A stretch of 64,000 bases of DNA from an uncultured Emticicia sp. (GCF_937903345.1 NZ_CALCZQ010000062.1:62001-126000), one strand, 5' to 3'; counted from the first letter of the stretch, positions 1-9,676 are shown. Notes: generated from the sequence alone by a model not told the origin. Numbers and translations: made by a program.

Positions 1-932
1 CGGGTTTACGTATCGAACAATCAAGTTTAAAAGGGGTTTCAAGATTTGAACCAGCTTCAACCTTTGGCTATTTTTATCCGTCATCAAATGGTAAAAATTT
101 CATAAAATCATTATTCCCTTCATTTGCGTTAAGTAAAAAGTTAAGCGAAGAATCGGAAATTGGAATCAATTTAAGTAGAAAAATTGGCCGCCCAGGTTGG
201 AGACAAATCTTTATCGGCATCCAATCAAGTGATAAACAAAATATTACGATTGGAAATCCAGCTTTACAGCCTGAGTTTGTTAATACTGCCGAACTTAATT
301 ATAATAAATCTTTCGGTAAAACTAATTGGCTATCGGCGGCTTATTATATTTATGAAGACAATACCATTAAGCCCTTTATTCAACCGTCAACCACCGACCC
401 ATCTATTTTAGTAACCACATTTACCAACGTAAAAGTTGATATTCAAGGTGGCTTCGAGAACACTTTGACCTTTTATTTGGTCAAAAACCTTTCGGTACTA
501 GCCAGTTTAAATGTTTTTAATTTTACATTACAAACAGATACCTATTCAAAAAGCCTTTGGACTTCTCGCTCGAAACTGAACTTAACCTATAAATTTAAAG
601 GAAATGTAACTGCTCAATTAAGTGGAAGTTATGACACGAAATCGCCAAGTTTACAGGGCTATCGTGGAGCAATTTGTGCGGCAGATTTTGCCGTTCGTAA
701 ATCATTTTGGAACAATAAAGGAAGTTTGGCATTTACTGTCAATGATATTTTCAATTCAAGAAAACAGATTTCGATTTACGACCAACCAAGTGCCTATCAA
801 GAATCGATGACTCGCCGTGAAGTTCGTTTTTATAAACTCACACTTCAACTTCCACTTAACCGAAAAAGTACATCAACGGTTAAAAAGAAGAACACCAATT
901 CAACACGCCCTGAAGTTGACTTTAGTAATTAA
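1..932 (+). CDS. Outer-membrane beta-barrel (TonB receptor-like) protein, C-terminal part
   Basis: The reading frame is open from base 3 to the TAA at 930-932, so the gene enters the window from the left and only about 309 C-terminal residues are visible. The segment reading SRKIGRPGWRQ, followed by GNPALQPEFVNTAELNY, is the signature of the outer membrane beta-barrel family (PF14905 type), whose members usually follow a carboxypeptidase-like domain and a plug. Alternating aromatic strands continue to the end. Such proteins sit in the outer membrane and may import ligands through TonB. The ligand cannot be told, and the N-terminal plug lies outside the window. Confidence 0.8.
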   Translation, partial: GLRIEQSSLKGVSRFEPASTFGYFYPSSNGKNFIKSLFPSFALSKKLSEESEIGINLSRKIGRPGWRQIFIGIQSSDKQNITIGNPALQPEFVNTAELNYNKSFGKTNWLSAAYYIYEDNTIKPFIQPSTTDPSILVTTFTNVKVDIQGGFENTLTFYLVKNLSVLASLNVFNFTLQTDTYSKSLWTSRSKLNLTYKFKGNVTAQLSGSYDTKSPSLQGYRGAICAADFAVRKSFWNNKGSLAFTVNDIFNSRKQISIYDQPSAYQESMTRREVRFYKLTLQLPLNRKSTSTVKKKNTNSTRPEVDFSN

Positions 933-1262
933 TTGATTTAAAGATGATTTTACTCATCAAAACTTTATTCATAGAAATTCTTGTATTCAGTCCAAAAAGC
1001 CATACACTTCTTCATCAATTAGTTTGGTAAAATATTTAGCTGATAGTTAGTTTATTTAATTTTTACTATTCAATTCGTTGTCAAATATCATTAACATAGA
1101 TATTTATATCGAACTTAATTTTATAACCGCTTCCATTGTATTAATTCTTAGACTCAAGAAAAAAAATTAAAATTAAATATAAAGCCGATTGAAAAGCCTT
1201 TCAAAATCTATAATGTACCCCGAAATTTAGACAAACAGGATAATTTAATGATCACTATATAA
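933..1262. other. Intergenic stretch without a recognisable gene
   Basis: About 330 bases of AT-rich sequence between the barrel gene and a decayed phosphoesterase tail. I see no convincing reading frame, no strong hairpin and no RNA gene here. Confidence 0.4.
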
Positions 1263-1580
1263 ATTTTTGGGTATATTATTTGTCCATCGAACGTTATTAA
1301 TTCCACTGCTTTGTCAATGTTTGATTGTTTTAGCAAAACGCCTAATTTTTCTTTTAGATTCAAGCACCAGAAAAACCTAATTCCACCTGATGAAATGAAT
1401 CCTATCAGAACAAAACTGTCAGGATCGACCCTCAAGTTTCATGACCAATCAATAGTATATACCTTCCAACAAATTGACAAAGGAGATGATGATTTATTGA
1501 ATAAAATTCTGTGGTTTTCTGTAAAAGGAAAAAAGAAATATCCTGCAAAATTGACGGGTGAGGAAAATGAAATAGATTAA
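1263..1580 (+). pseudogene. Remnant: C-terminal tail of a phosphoesterase/alkaline phosphatase-family protein
   Basis: The frame opens after a stop at 1260-1262 and encodes about 105 residues ending at TAA 1578-1580. The stretch SMFDCF, then IPPDEMNP, then DKGDDDLLNKILWFSVKG, followed by a Lys/Pro-rich end, matches my recollection of the conserved tail of Bacteroidota YncE/alkaline phosphatase-like phosphoesterases, where a DDxLLNxILW block closes the protein. The hundreds of residues carrying the catalytic metal site are absent. The only early starts are weak (TTG at 1311). I read it as a truncated relic; a short expressed protein is less likely. Confidence 0.5.
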
Positions 1581-1617
1581 TAAATCATGATTTGATAATT
1601 TAATAATATTAAAATAA

Positions 1618-1647
1618 TTTGGGATTTATTAAAAAAATGTATTTTCG
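1618..1647 (+). promoter_or_regulatory. Possible Bacteroidota-type promoter for the TonB receptor gene
   Basis: TTTG at 1618-1621 and TATTTTCG at 1640-1647 are 18 bases apart, and the second box differs by one base from TAnnTTTG. The start codon follows 16 bases later. This is pattern matching only. Confidence 0.35.
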
Positions 1648-1662
1648 AAAAAAAAACAATTT

Positions 1663-3690
1663 ATGAAATTTCAATTAATATTTTTATTTCTTTTGCCATT
1701 TTTTCTTAGAGCTCAAACATCAACCGACTCTACCAAAACTATAGAATTACCAACATTCTTTATAAAAGAAACTAAGCCAACATTCCAAACTACTTCTAGA
1801 AATATAATTTCTATGACGCAATCAGAAATGAAAGAAACAGGTGGTGGCACACTTTCTGATGCAATTTCTAGATTGCCTGGAATAAGCCAACTTACTACGG
1901 GAGGCATTTCTAAACCAGTCATAAGAGGGCTTTATGGAAACCGATTACAAGTAAATATTGCTGGCTTAAGACTAGAAGACCAACAATGGGAAGATGAACA
2001 TGGGCTGGGTTTATCACAAATTGGTGTGGAAAGGGTTGAATTAATAAAAGGCCCTTCTGCTTTATTGTTTGGTTCAGATGCAATGGCAGGAGTAATAAAT
2101 ATTGTAGATGAAAAATTTGAACCATACACCTCTAAACAGAATTTAAATCAATCAAATAAGTTACATAATTTTAATTTATCACTGTTTTCAAATACCTATG
2201 GCATTAGTAGTTCTTATGGTTTTAAATATAGAACTCCAAAAAACAACGAATGGATTTTGAGGACAGGCTTAGATAGTCACGCTGATTATTCTGATGGGAA
2301 AGGCAACAGAGCTCCCAATACAAGGTATGCTATGTATAATTTTAAGTTGGCACATAACATAAACAAATCTAAATTTCACTCTGAAAATAAGATTTTTGTA
2401 GGATTCAATCAATTCGGCTTTGTAAAGGATACTTTAGATTTCGCTGAAATTTTAAGTGAAGAAAGAATAGAAAGAGGATTTGAAGAAGAGCATCACCAAG
2501 TTTTTTATGGCATCATAAGTAGTTCTAATACATTAAAATTAAATGAAAATACCAATTGGCATTCAACAATTGGCTTGCAATCTAACCAAAGGCAAGAAGT
2601 TGAGGGCGAAGAAGATGCAGAATTTTCTTTAAATCTTAATACATTAAATTTAAAAACTGATATTGAAAAAAAATTGTCTGATAATGTGTTATTCATAAAT
2701 GGAATAGCCTCAATGTTTCAAACCAATACCAACATGGGGGAAAGAATTGTGGTTCCTGATGCAAAAATTTTTGATTTATCTGCATTTAGTTATCTGAATA
2801 AAAAATGGGAAATCAATCAATCTCGCATATATCTGGAGGCTGGCTTACGCTACGATAGGCGTAAAGTAACTACACTTCTAACAGAAGATTTGAATAAACC
2901 AAATAGCAATTTGCCCGCTTTTTCAAAGGCTTATGATGCATTGAATGGATCATTAGGGATGAGTTGGGTGAAAAAGAATATCGTTTTAAAAACAGATTTA
3001 GCGACTGGATACCGTGCTCCTAATTTGGCTGAGTTGTCAAGCAACGGACGCCATGAAGGTACTAATCGATGGGATTTGGGCAATCCAAACTTTAAGACTG
3101 AGCAATGTTTTAATATAGATATTTCAAGCCAATACACACTCGGCTATTGGATATTAAGAGGTTCGGTTTTTAATAATAATTTTAAAAACTATATATATAT
3201 ATCACCAACTAAAGATTTATTTAACGGAGTACCACTCTATAAATATCTTCAGACTAATGCTACTTTAAATGGATTTGAAACAGGTTTAGAGTTTAATATG
3301 GAAAATAAATTAACAGCATCAGTTGATTATTCTTTGTTAAATGCAAAAAAAAGTAGTGGAGAATACTTACCACTAATGCCAGCTAATAGTCTTTTAACAA
3401 AGGCAAAAATATATATTCCTATAAAAAATGAAAACTTTCAGGACACCTATTTTACGCTTAATCTCACTCGTGTATCATCTCAAAATCATATTTACAAGGA
3501 TGAGTTGCCTACAAAAAATTATTTACTAATTGCAGCTAATATCGGCACTACCTACAAAAAAATCAGAGTTGGCTTGGTTGGAAATAACTTAACCAATTCC
3601 TTTTATTACAACCACCTATCACAACTTAAAAAATTAGGCATTAGAGATATGGGTAGAAATGTGGTTTTGAATTTTAGTTGGCAATTTTAA
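1663..3690 (+). CDS. TonB-dependent outer-membrane receptor
   Basis: A 675-residue protein with a signal peptide ending near residue 17 (FFLRAQ). The plug domain spans roughly residues 40-150 and contains DAISRLPGISQ, a PVIRGLYGNRLQV block and VERVELIKGPSALLFGSDAMAGVINI, all typical of BtuB/FepA-like plugs. A beta-barrel follows to the terminal aromatic F (SWQF). There is no N-terminal carboxypeptidase-like or SusC domain, so it is a classical small-ligand receptor (metal chelate, cofactor or siderophore) and not a glycan SusC. The choice-of-anchor I gene lies 163 bases downstream. The ligand is unknown. Confidence 0.85.
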   Translation: MKFQLIFLFLLPFFLRAQTSTDSTKTIELPTFFIKETKPTFQTTSRNIISMTQSEMKETGGGTLSDAISRLPGISQLTTGGISKPVIRGLYGNRLQVNIAGLRLEDQQWEDEHGLGLSQIGVERVELIKGPSALLFGSDAMAGVINIVDEKFEPYTSKQNLNQSNKLHNFNLSLFSNTYGISSSYGFKYRTPKNNEWILRTGLDSHADYSDGKGNRAPNTRYAMYNFKLAHNINKSKFHSENKIFVGFNQFGFVKDTLDFAEILSEERIERGFEEEHHQVFYGIISSSNTLKLNENTNWHSTIGLQSNQRQEVEGEEDAEFSLNLNTLNLKTDIEKKLSDNVLFINGIASMFQTNTNMGERIVVPDAKIFDLSAFSYLNKKWEINQSRIYLEAGLRYDRRKVTTLLTEDLNKPNSNLPAFSKAYDALNGSLGMSWVKKNIVLKTDLATGYRAPNLAELSSNGRHEGTNRWDLGNPNFKTEQCFNIDISSQYTLGYWILRGSVFNNNFKNYIYISPTKDLFNGVPLYKYLQTNATLNGFETGLEFNMENKLTASVDYSLLNAKKSSGEYLPLMPANSLLTKAKIYIPIKNENFQDTYFTLNLTRVSSQNHIYKDELPTKNYLLIAANIGTTYKKIRVGLVGNNLTNSFYYNHLSQLKKLGIRDMGRNVVLNFSWQF

Positions 3691-3788
3691 AATAAATATA
3701 TTTTGAAATATGTTAAAAAAAGGTTAAAAACTATTGGTTTTGGCATATTAGCTAGTTTTGTGTTTCTAAAACGGCACTTGCAGATTTA

Positions 3789-3817
3789 TATTTTGATAAA
3801 TTAATTTTATCAAAATA
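3789..3817. promoter_or_regulatory. Perfect 12-bp inverted repeat upstream of the anchor-I gene
   Basis: The arm TATTTTGATAAA at 3789-3800 is repeated as its exact complement at 3806-3817 around a TTAAT centre. It lies 37 bases before the start codon at 3854 and is not followed by a T-run, which favours an operator or 5' UTR hairpin over a terminator. The regulator is unknown. Confidence 0.45.
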
Positions 3818-3853
3818 CTTAAAAATTAATTTTGTTATTTAAACCAATTAATA

Positions 3854-5368
3854 ATGAAGAAAATAATACTTTTAGCGTCTGTAATTACGGCTACCTTATT
3901 GAGTTGTAATAAAGAGGAAGTTCCAGCTTTGGAATTTTCAGTAAACGAAGACATCAGTTCTTACACCGAAATTGCATCTATCAATTTAGGGGGTGTTGGT
4001 GCAGCTGAAATCAGCACTTATGATGCCACAACCAAGCGTTTATTCGCTGTAAATAATGGTACTGCCAATAAGATTGATGTAATTGATTTCGCAAATCCAG
4101 CCAGTATTTCTGTCATTCATTCAATCAGCATGTCTCCTTATGGAGGTTATGTAAATAGCGTTGCAGCATATAATGGAAAAGTTGCAGCAGCTATCGAATC
4201 GATTGATAAGCAAGCAACTGGCAAAATTGTGGTATTCAATGCCTCAACTTATGCCGAAGAAAAAGTAATTCCAGTTGGAGCTTTACCTGATATGGTTACA
4301 TATAGCCCTGATGGAAAATATATACTTTCGGCCAACGAAGGTGAGCCAAATGCAACCTATACAAACGACCCTGAAGGTTCGGTTTCTATTATTGATGTAG
4401 CTAATAATTATGCAGTAAAAACAGTAAATTTCTCAGCTTTTTCAAGCCAATTGGCCGATTTAACGAGTAAAGGTTTTAGAGTTTTCGGACCTAATAAAGA
4501 TTTTGTAAAAGATATCGAACCAGAATACATTACAGTTTCGGATGACTCGAAAACTGCATGGGTAACACTCCAAGAAAATAATGCCATCGCTGAAATCAAT
4601 ATTTCAACCGGAACAATCACCAAAATTTCTCCACTAGGTTTCAAAGATTATTCGGTTGCTGGCAATGCAATCGATATCAGCGATAAAGACAATGCCGTTG
4701 GAACTTTCAATTCATGGAAAGCTTTTGGTGTTTACATGCCTGATGCCATTGCTTACACAAACTATAATGGTATACCGTATTTATTCACAGCCAATGAAGG
4801 TGATGCTCGTGAATATACAGCATTTGCTGAGGTAAAACGTGTAGGAACTTTAAATTTAGACCCAACTGCTTTTCCAACTGCAACAGCATTGAAAGGTGAT
4901 ACGCAAATGGGGCGATTGAACGTAACAAGCACGCTCGGAGATAAGGATGGTGATGGTGATTATGATGCACTTTACAGTTTTGGTGCAAGATCATTTTCGG
5001 TGTGGAATGCCACATCTGGACAGCTTGTTTTTGATAGCAAAAACGAACTTGATATAAAAGCCAAAGAGCTTGGAGTTTATGACGATACACGTAGCGATGA
5101 TAAATCAATAGAGCCTGAGTCAATTACTATTGGACGAGTTGGTTCAAAACTCGTGGCTTATGTTGGTCTTGAAAGAGTGGATGCAGTTGCTATTTATGAT
5201 ATTACCAATCCAACTGCTCCAGTTTTCATAAAAATGATTAAAACTGGCGATGCTCCCGAAGGAGTATTGTTTATTTCGGCATCGAAAAGCCCAATTCAAC
5301 AAAGTTTGATAGTTGTTAGCAGCGAAGGCGATGGTTTAGTGAAAGTTTATAAGGCAACAAAATTATAA
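3854..5368 (+). CDS. Choice-of-anchor I family lipoprotein (beta-propeller)
   Basis: A 504-residue protein with a lipoprotein signal (residues 1-18, lipobox LLSC), so it is probably anchored to a membrane. The body shows LVIVD/YncE-like propeller repeats (for example KIDVIDFANPAS, GSVSIIDVAN and DAVAIYDITNP) and the ANEGEPN, ANEGDAREY and EPESI segments characteristic of choice-of-anchor I proteins, which are often annotated as alkaline-phosphatase-like. An acidic DKDGDGDYD stretch near residue 365 resembles a calcium-binding loop. It follows the TonB receptor on the same strand with a palindrome between them and ends at a strong terminator. Substrate and activity are not evident. Confidence 0.75.
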   Translation: MKKIILLASVITATLLSCNKEEVPALEFSVNEDISSYTEIASINLGGVGAAEISTYDATTKRLFAVNNGTANKIDVIDFANPASISVIHSISMSPYGGYVNSVAAYNGKVAAAIESIDKQATGKIVVFNASTYAEEKVIPVGALPDMVTYSPDGKYILSANEGEPNATYTNDPEGSVSIIDVANNYAVKTVNFSAFSSQLADLTSKGFRVFGPNKDFVKDIEPEYITVSDDSKTAWVTLQENNAIAEINISTGTITKISPLGFKDYSVAGNAIDISDKDNAVGTFNSWKAFGVYMPDAIAYTNYNGIPYLFTANEGDAREYTAFAEVKRVGTLNLDPTAFPTATALKGDTQMGRLNVTSTLGDKDGDGDYDALYSFGARSFSVWNATSGQLVFDSKNELDIKAKELGVYDDTRSDDKSIEPESITIGRVGSKLVAYVGLERVDAVAIYDITNPTAPVFIKMIKTGDAPEGVLFISASKSPIQQSLIVVSSEGDGLVKVYKATKL

Positions 5369-5429
5369 AATTTGATAGATTTCAAATATAATGATTAAAT
5401 AATAATATTTTGAAAAATAAATGATTGAA

Positions 5430-5463
5430 ACACCCCTTAAAATTTAGAAGGGGTGTTTTTTTT
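5430..5463 (+). terminator. Intrinsic terminator after the anchor-I gene
   Basis: The perfect 9-bp stem ACACCCCTT (5430-5438) pairs with AAGGGGTGT (5448-5456) around a 9-base loop and is followed by an eight-T run to 5463, 62 bases after the stop codon. Confidence 0.85.
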
Positions 5464-5802
5464 AAGTTACCTATCTCATTTTGCTATTTGGTGAAATGGT
5501 ATAAGAAAGTTTGAAAACCCAATTTTTAAAAGTGATGAGTATAAAACCAACAAATTCAAGTATTTTTGGATTAGATAAGTAAATTTTACAAGTAAGTTTT
5601 ATCCTAAATTTTGAATTTATCTTAAACTTCCATATTTGACAAACAATAAGATCTAGAACTATCGCCCACCCTCGAAAGATTATCTTCTTTTTATTACATT
5701 TTTACCTCAATATTTAATAATTTTATTTGTAAATTTAATCCCCTTCATACAAAATAACTGTTAATCAGTTGACGTGATGTTTGAAGCACTTCGTTCATTA
5801 CT
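5464..5802. other. Intergenic stretch, nothing recognised
   Basis: About 340 AT-rich bases after the terminator with no convincing reading frame or strong structure. Confidence 0.4.
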
Positions 5803-6006
5803 ATGCTAGGAATTTTCAAAAATATCAGTTGCATAACTATTTAAAAAGTATTCTTTCTTTTACTCATAGCATCAACTTTTGGTTGTTCTAACAAATTTTT
5901 TAGTGGAAAAGGAAGCAATGGCCGTAATGGAACAATGAACGGAAAGGTTGGAACAAATGGAAAGAATGGCAAAAGTCGTGGTGTGAATGTTTCTATAAAA
6001 AAGTAA
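5803..6006 (+). pseudogene. Small Gly/Asn-rich lipoprotein gene with an in-frame stop
   Basis: From the ATG at 5803 the frame reads MLGIFKNISCITI, meets TAA at 5842-5844, and then continues in the same frame with a lipoprotein signal (VFFLLLIASTFGC) and a basic Gly/Asn-rich tail (SGKGSNGRNG and so on) to TAA at 6004-6006. Downstream of the stop there is no ATG, GTG or TTG before the signal peptide, so the gene is probably dead by a nonsense mutation. A non-standard start cannot be excluded. No family was recognised. Confidence 0.4.
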
Positions 6007-6040
6007 GGAATTATATTTCAACTATTCAAAAAACATCTAA

Positions 6041-6169
6041 ATTATAGGAGTACTTCTGTTTGTTCTAATAATAGCTCTTTTAGAAAAATACCAAAAAATT
6101 GTCTTGTTTTTTTTCATTATTGTAGCTTTACTTTGGTATTTCAATATAAAGTTTGAAAATTTGATTTAA
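6041..6169 (+). other. Hydrophobic 42-codon frame without a standard start
   Basis: Directly downstream of the broken lipoprotein gene a frame encodes two hydrophobic segments, IGVLLFVLIIALL and IVLFFFIIVALLWYF, separated by a short charged turn, and ends at TAA 6167-6169. It opens right after a stop, with ATT or an internal CTG as the only conceivable starts; AGGAG lies at 6046-6050. It is probably the relic of a small two-helix membrane protein. Confidence 0.3.
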
Positions 6170-6336
6170 CGTATTTCATTCCCTTAAGGTTTTCAGCACT
6201 AAACCTTAAATTGGTTTAAGTTCGGGACAATCTAATAACTCCAAAAATAAATAGATGCTTCGTTTGCCGAATTTATAATTTTTTTCAATAAATTACTTTA
6301 CCACTTCAAAAACTAACAAATTAAACAAAAATTAAA

Positions 6337-8007
6337 ATGTTAAAAACAGTATCAAAGATTTGTGGCATAGCCTTTTTATGGTTTTCGATAAATGTTGCCA
6401 CTGCACAAGTAACGCTAACTAATCCAATCTTAACAGGCTTTTATCCCGACCCAAGTATTGTAAAAGTTGGGGCAGATTATTATTCTATACATTCTACTTT
6501 TTCTTATTTCCCAGGTTTGCCCATCATGCACAGCCGTGATTTGAAAAACTGGAAACAAATAGGGAATGTAATCACCCGCCCATCTCAAATGGATTTTATG
6601 GGTGAGCGTATGAGCCGTGGGCTTTTTGCTCCTGCCATTACTTATTATAAAGGTATTTACTACGTTACTTGTACCGATATTGACCATGACGGAAACTTTG
6701 TGGTTACGGCCACGAATCCAGCTGGTCCGTGGAGCGACCCTATAAAAATGACCCAAGTTCGTGGCATCGACCCTTCCATTTATTTTGATGAAAAAACTGA
6801 TAAAGCTTATATAATTTACAACAGTGATGCACCTGATAATAAGCCACTTTATCCTGGCCACCGAACGGTGCAAATGTATGAGTTTGATTACAAAAACTTA
6901 AAAACTATTGGCGAGAAAAAGCAATTGATAAACGGAGGGGTAGATATAACCAAAAAACCAGTATGGATTGAAGGTCCACACATTTTGAAACGTAACGATT
7001 GGTATATTTTGTATTGTGCCGAAGGCGGAACTTCAGTCAATCACTCACAAGTGGCCTTGCGTAGCAAAGACATTTGGGGGCCTTATGTGCCTTTCGAAGG
7101 AAATCCAGTTTTGACTCAAAGAGGTTTGCCAGCAGACCGCCCAAATCCAATTACTTCGGCTGGACACGCTCAATTTATCGAAGGACCAGACGGCAATTGG
7201 TATTCGATTTTCTTAGCAGTTCGCCCTTACGAAGGCGATTATTACAATACTGGTCGTGAAATGTTCATTGCTCCGCTCACTTGGGTAAATGATTGGCCAA
7301 TAATTGAACACGGTGAAAAAGTCATCGAATACAAATACAAAACCAAAATCAAAGAAGTAAAACAAAAAGATGCATTGCCTCAAAACGGTAATTTTTCTTA
7401 TACCATGAAATTTGATAAAGGTCTTGATCTTTCGATGATGCATTTGCGAACGGTGGATAGTAGTTCATTCAAAACTTCCAAAAATGGACTAACGCTTAAA
7501 CTAAAAGCCGAAACGATTTCTGAATTGGGAAATCCATCATTTGTAGGCAAACGTCAGCAACATTTAACAAGCTCGGCAGAAACTGAACTTAATTTTTCGC
7601 CGAAATCTGAAAAAGAGAAGGCGGGTTTAATGATATATCAAGACGAAAGCCATTATTATTTCTTGGCAAAATCTATCAAAGATGGTAAAACTCAGGTAGA
7701 ATTATACAAGAGTATTCACCGCAAAAAAGAGGTAGAATTAATTAATACCCAGCCAATCGGAAACGGAAAATTAGTTTTGCGTATAGCCACAAAAGGTGAC
7801 AAATGCGATTTTACTATATCTGAAAACGGCAAAGATTTCAAAGTTTTGGCTGAAAACCAAGACGGAAAGCATCTTTCTACAAAGTTTTCAGGTGGCTTTG
7901 TAGGATGTGTATATGCGATGTACGCCACTTCAAATGGCGAAAAATCAGACAATAACGCAACCTTTAAGTATTTGAAATATAATGGCAATGATGCCGTTTT
8001 GAAGTAA
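6337..8007 (+). CDS. Glycoside hydrolase family 43 (beta-xylosidase/arabinofuranosidase type)
   Basis: A 556-residue secreted enzyme with a signal peptide ending near residue 24 (VATAQ). The GH43 five-bladed propeller occupies roughly residues 30-340: the general base Asp38 lies in FYPDPS, the pKa-modulating Asp145 in RGIDPSIYFDE and the acid Glu212 in WIEGPHI. A C-terminal beta-sandwich (about 350-550) with SFVGKRQQH and a final jelly-roll is typical of the xylosidase/arabinofuranosidase subfamilies. It opens the arabinose locus, followed by a second GH43, esterases, GH51 and ara genes. It likely releases xylose or arabinose from arabinoxylan fragments; exact specificity cannot be read. Confidence 0.9.
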   Translation: MLKTVSKICGIAFLWFSINVATAQVTLTNPILTGFYPDPSIVKVGADYYSIHSTFSYFPGLPIMHSRDLKNWKQIGNVITRPSQMDFMGERMSRGLFAPAITYYKGIYYVTCTDIDHDGNFVVTATNPAGPWSDPIKMTQVRGIDPSIYFDEKTDKAYIIYNSDAPDNKPLYPGHRTVQMYEFDYKNLKTIGEKKQLINGGVDITKKPVWIEGPHILKRNDWYILYCAEGGTSVNHSQVALRSKDIWGPYVPFEGNPVLTQRGLPADRPNPITSAGHAQFIEGPDGNWYSIFLAVRPYEGDYYNTGREMFIAPLTWVNDWPIIEHGEKVIEYKYKTKIKEVKQKDALPQNGNFSYTMKFDKGLDLSMMHLRTVDSSSFKTSKNGLTLKLKAETISELGNPSFVGKRQQHLTSSAETELNFSPKSEKEKAGLMIYQDESHYYFLAKSIKDGKTQVELYKSIHRKKEVELINTQPIGNGKLVLRIATKGDKCDFTISENGKDFKVLAENQDGKHLSTKFSGGFVGCVYAMYATSNGEKSDNNATFKYLKYNGNDAVLK

Positions 8008-8036
8008 TTTAATAATTGTTATTAAATTGTTTTTTT
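8008..8036 (+). terminator. Weak AT-only hairpin with T-run between the GH43 genes
   Basis: TTTAATAA (8008-8015) pairs with TTATTAAA (8019-8026) around TTG, followed by TTGTTTTTTT. The stem has no G-C pairs, so at most partial termination is expected. Confidence 0.3.
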
Positions 8037-8083
8037 AATAACTAATGGTGTTTATAAGCATATCTGATATGATTTTCCAAAAA

Positions 8084-9661
8084 ATGAAAAGTAAATTATT
8101 GGGTATCATAACGTTCATCTGTCTGTTTTTGGGCATAGAAAGCTTTGCCCAAAAACAGATGGAGATGGCGATCAACCCAATCGTCCATGCCGATGTGCCT
8201 GATTTGTCGATGATTCGTGTGGGCGATACATATTATATGAGTAGCACCACCATGCACATGAGTCCAGGTTTGCCAATAATGAGTTCAAAAGACTTGGTAA
8301 ACTGGAAGCTGGAAAGTTATTGTTATGATAGATTGGTAGAAAATGATGCTATGAATCTCAATAATGGTCAAAATACCTACGGTCGAGGCTCTTGGGCAAG
8401 TTGTATCCGTTATAATAATAGTGAATTTATAGTTAGTACTTTTGCCGCTACATCAGGCAAAACACATATTTATACGGCAAAAAATATCAAAGGTCCTTGG
8501 CAAGAAAAAACATTTAAACCAGCCTTCCATGACCATACTATTTTCTTCGATGACGATGGCAAAATATATATGATTTATGGAGTTGGTAAACTCAAAGTCT
8601 TAGAATTAAAATCAGATCTAAGTGGACCAGTTGAAGAGGTTAAAGAAAAAGTTTTGATAGAAAATGCTTCTGCTCCAGCTGGAGATAAAATTATGCTGAG
8701 TGCAGAAGGCTCGCAGCTTTTCAAAAAAGATGGCAAATATTATCTGTTTAATATCTGTTGGCCACGAGGTGGAATGCGAACAGTTATTATTCATCGTGCA
8801 GATAAAATAACTGGCCCTTGGGAAGGGAAAATTGGTTTACAAGATTTGGGTGTAGCTCAAGGTGGCTTAATTGACACACCTAATGGACGTTGGTTTTCTT
8901 ACCTTTTTCGTGATAATGGAGGCGTGGGGAGAATCCCGTATTTAGTACCTGTTGAGTGGAAAGATGGTTGGCCTATTTTGGGAGAAAACGGCAAAGTGCC
9001 AATGACTTTGACTCTTCCAGCCAATAAAAGTTTGATTCAAAACCTTGTCAATTCAGATGAATTTTCACGAAAAAAAGGAGAAGCGGCTTTACCCTTAGTT
9101 TGGCAATGGAATCATAATCCTGATAATTTGCTTTGGTCAGTTTCAGAACGAAAAGGGTTTCTTCGACTGAAAACAGGTAGAATTGATACCTCTTTTGTAT
9201 CGGCAAAAAATACACTTACGCAGCGTACTATTGGACCAGAAAGTACAGGTTCTATTGTTTTAGATGCTTCAAAAATGAAAGAGGGTGACATAGCGGGATT
9301 GGGTTTACTTCAAAAAAATTATGGATTTGTGGGCGTAAAAATCGAAAGTGGTATAAAATCAATTATAATGGTAAGCACAAAAGCAGGCAAAGCTGTTGAA
9401 ATAGAGAAAGTTTCATTGGCACAAAATACCGTTTTTCTAAAAGCTGAATGTAATTTCAAAGACCGAGTTGACATTGCTCATTTCTTTTATAGTCTCGACG
9501 GAAAATCATGGACTACAATTGGAGAACCTCAGAAAATGCCATATACATTACCGCATTTTATGGGCTATAGATTTAGTCTTTTCAATTATGCAACTAAAAA
9601 TATTGGTGGCTTTGCTGACTTTGACTATTTCAGAATCAAAGATAAAATTTCAGAAAAGTAA
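8084..9661 (+). CDS. Second GH43 family glycosidase
   Basis: I place the start at 8084, giving a clean signal peptide (MKSKLLGIITFICLFLGIESFAQ) and 525 residues; an ATG at 8045 in the same frame would add 13 residues. With the 8084 numbering, the propeller residues are Asp40 (HADVPDLSM), Asp150 (FHDHTIFFDDDG) and Glu208 (LSAEGSQLF). The C-terminal half is a concanavalin-like module seen in beta-xylosidase-type GH43 enzymes (WQWNHNP, with FAKTG-like LRLKTG). It is only distantly related to the first GH43, so the two probably cut different linkages of the same polymer. The next gene starts 15 bases after the stop, which suggests an operon. Confidence 0.88.
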   Translation: MKSKLLGIITFICLFLGIESFAQKQMEMAINPIVHADVPDLSMIRVGDTYYMSSTTMHMSPGLPIMSSKDLVNWKLESYCYDRLVENDAMNLNNGQNTYGRGSWASCIRYNNSEFIVSTFAATSGKTHIYTAKNIKGPWQEKTFKPAFHDHTIFFDDDGKIYMIYGVGKLKVLELKSDLSGPVEEVKEKVLIENASAPAGDKIMLSAEGSQLFKKDGKYYLFNICWPRGGMRTVIIHRADKITGPWEGKIGLQDLGVAQGGLIDTPNGRWFSYLFRDNGGVGRIPYLVPVEWKDGWPILGENGKVPMTLTLPANKSLIQNLVNSDEFSRKKGEAALPLVWQWNHNPDNLLWSVSERKGFLRLKTGRIDTSFVSAKNTLTQRTIGPESTGSIVLDASKMKEGDIAGLGLLQKNYGFVGVKIESGIKSIIMVSTKAGKAVEIEKVSLAQNTVFLKAECNFKDRVDIAHFFYSLDGKSWTTIGEPQKMPYTLPHFMGYRFSLFNYATKNIGGFADFDYFRIKDKISEK

Positions 9662-9676
9662 AACACTAGCCAAAAA

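Noticed and set aside
4785..5123. 112-codon minus-strand His-rich frame
   Set aside because: It is antisense to the anchor-I gene; the His run reflects the acidic repeat on the coding strand.
6430..6873. 147-codon minus-strand frame
   Set aside because: It lies wholly inside the first GH43 gene and has no recognisable features.
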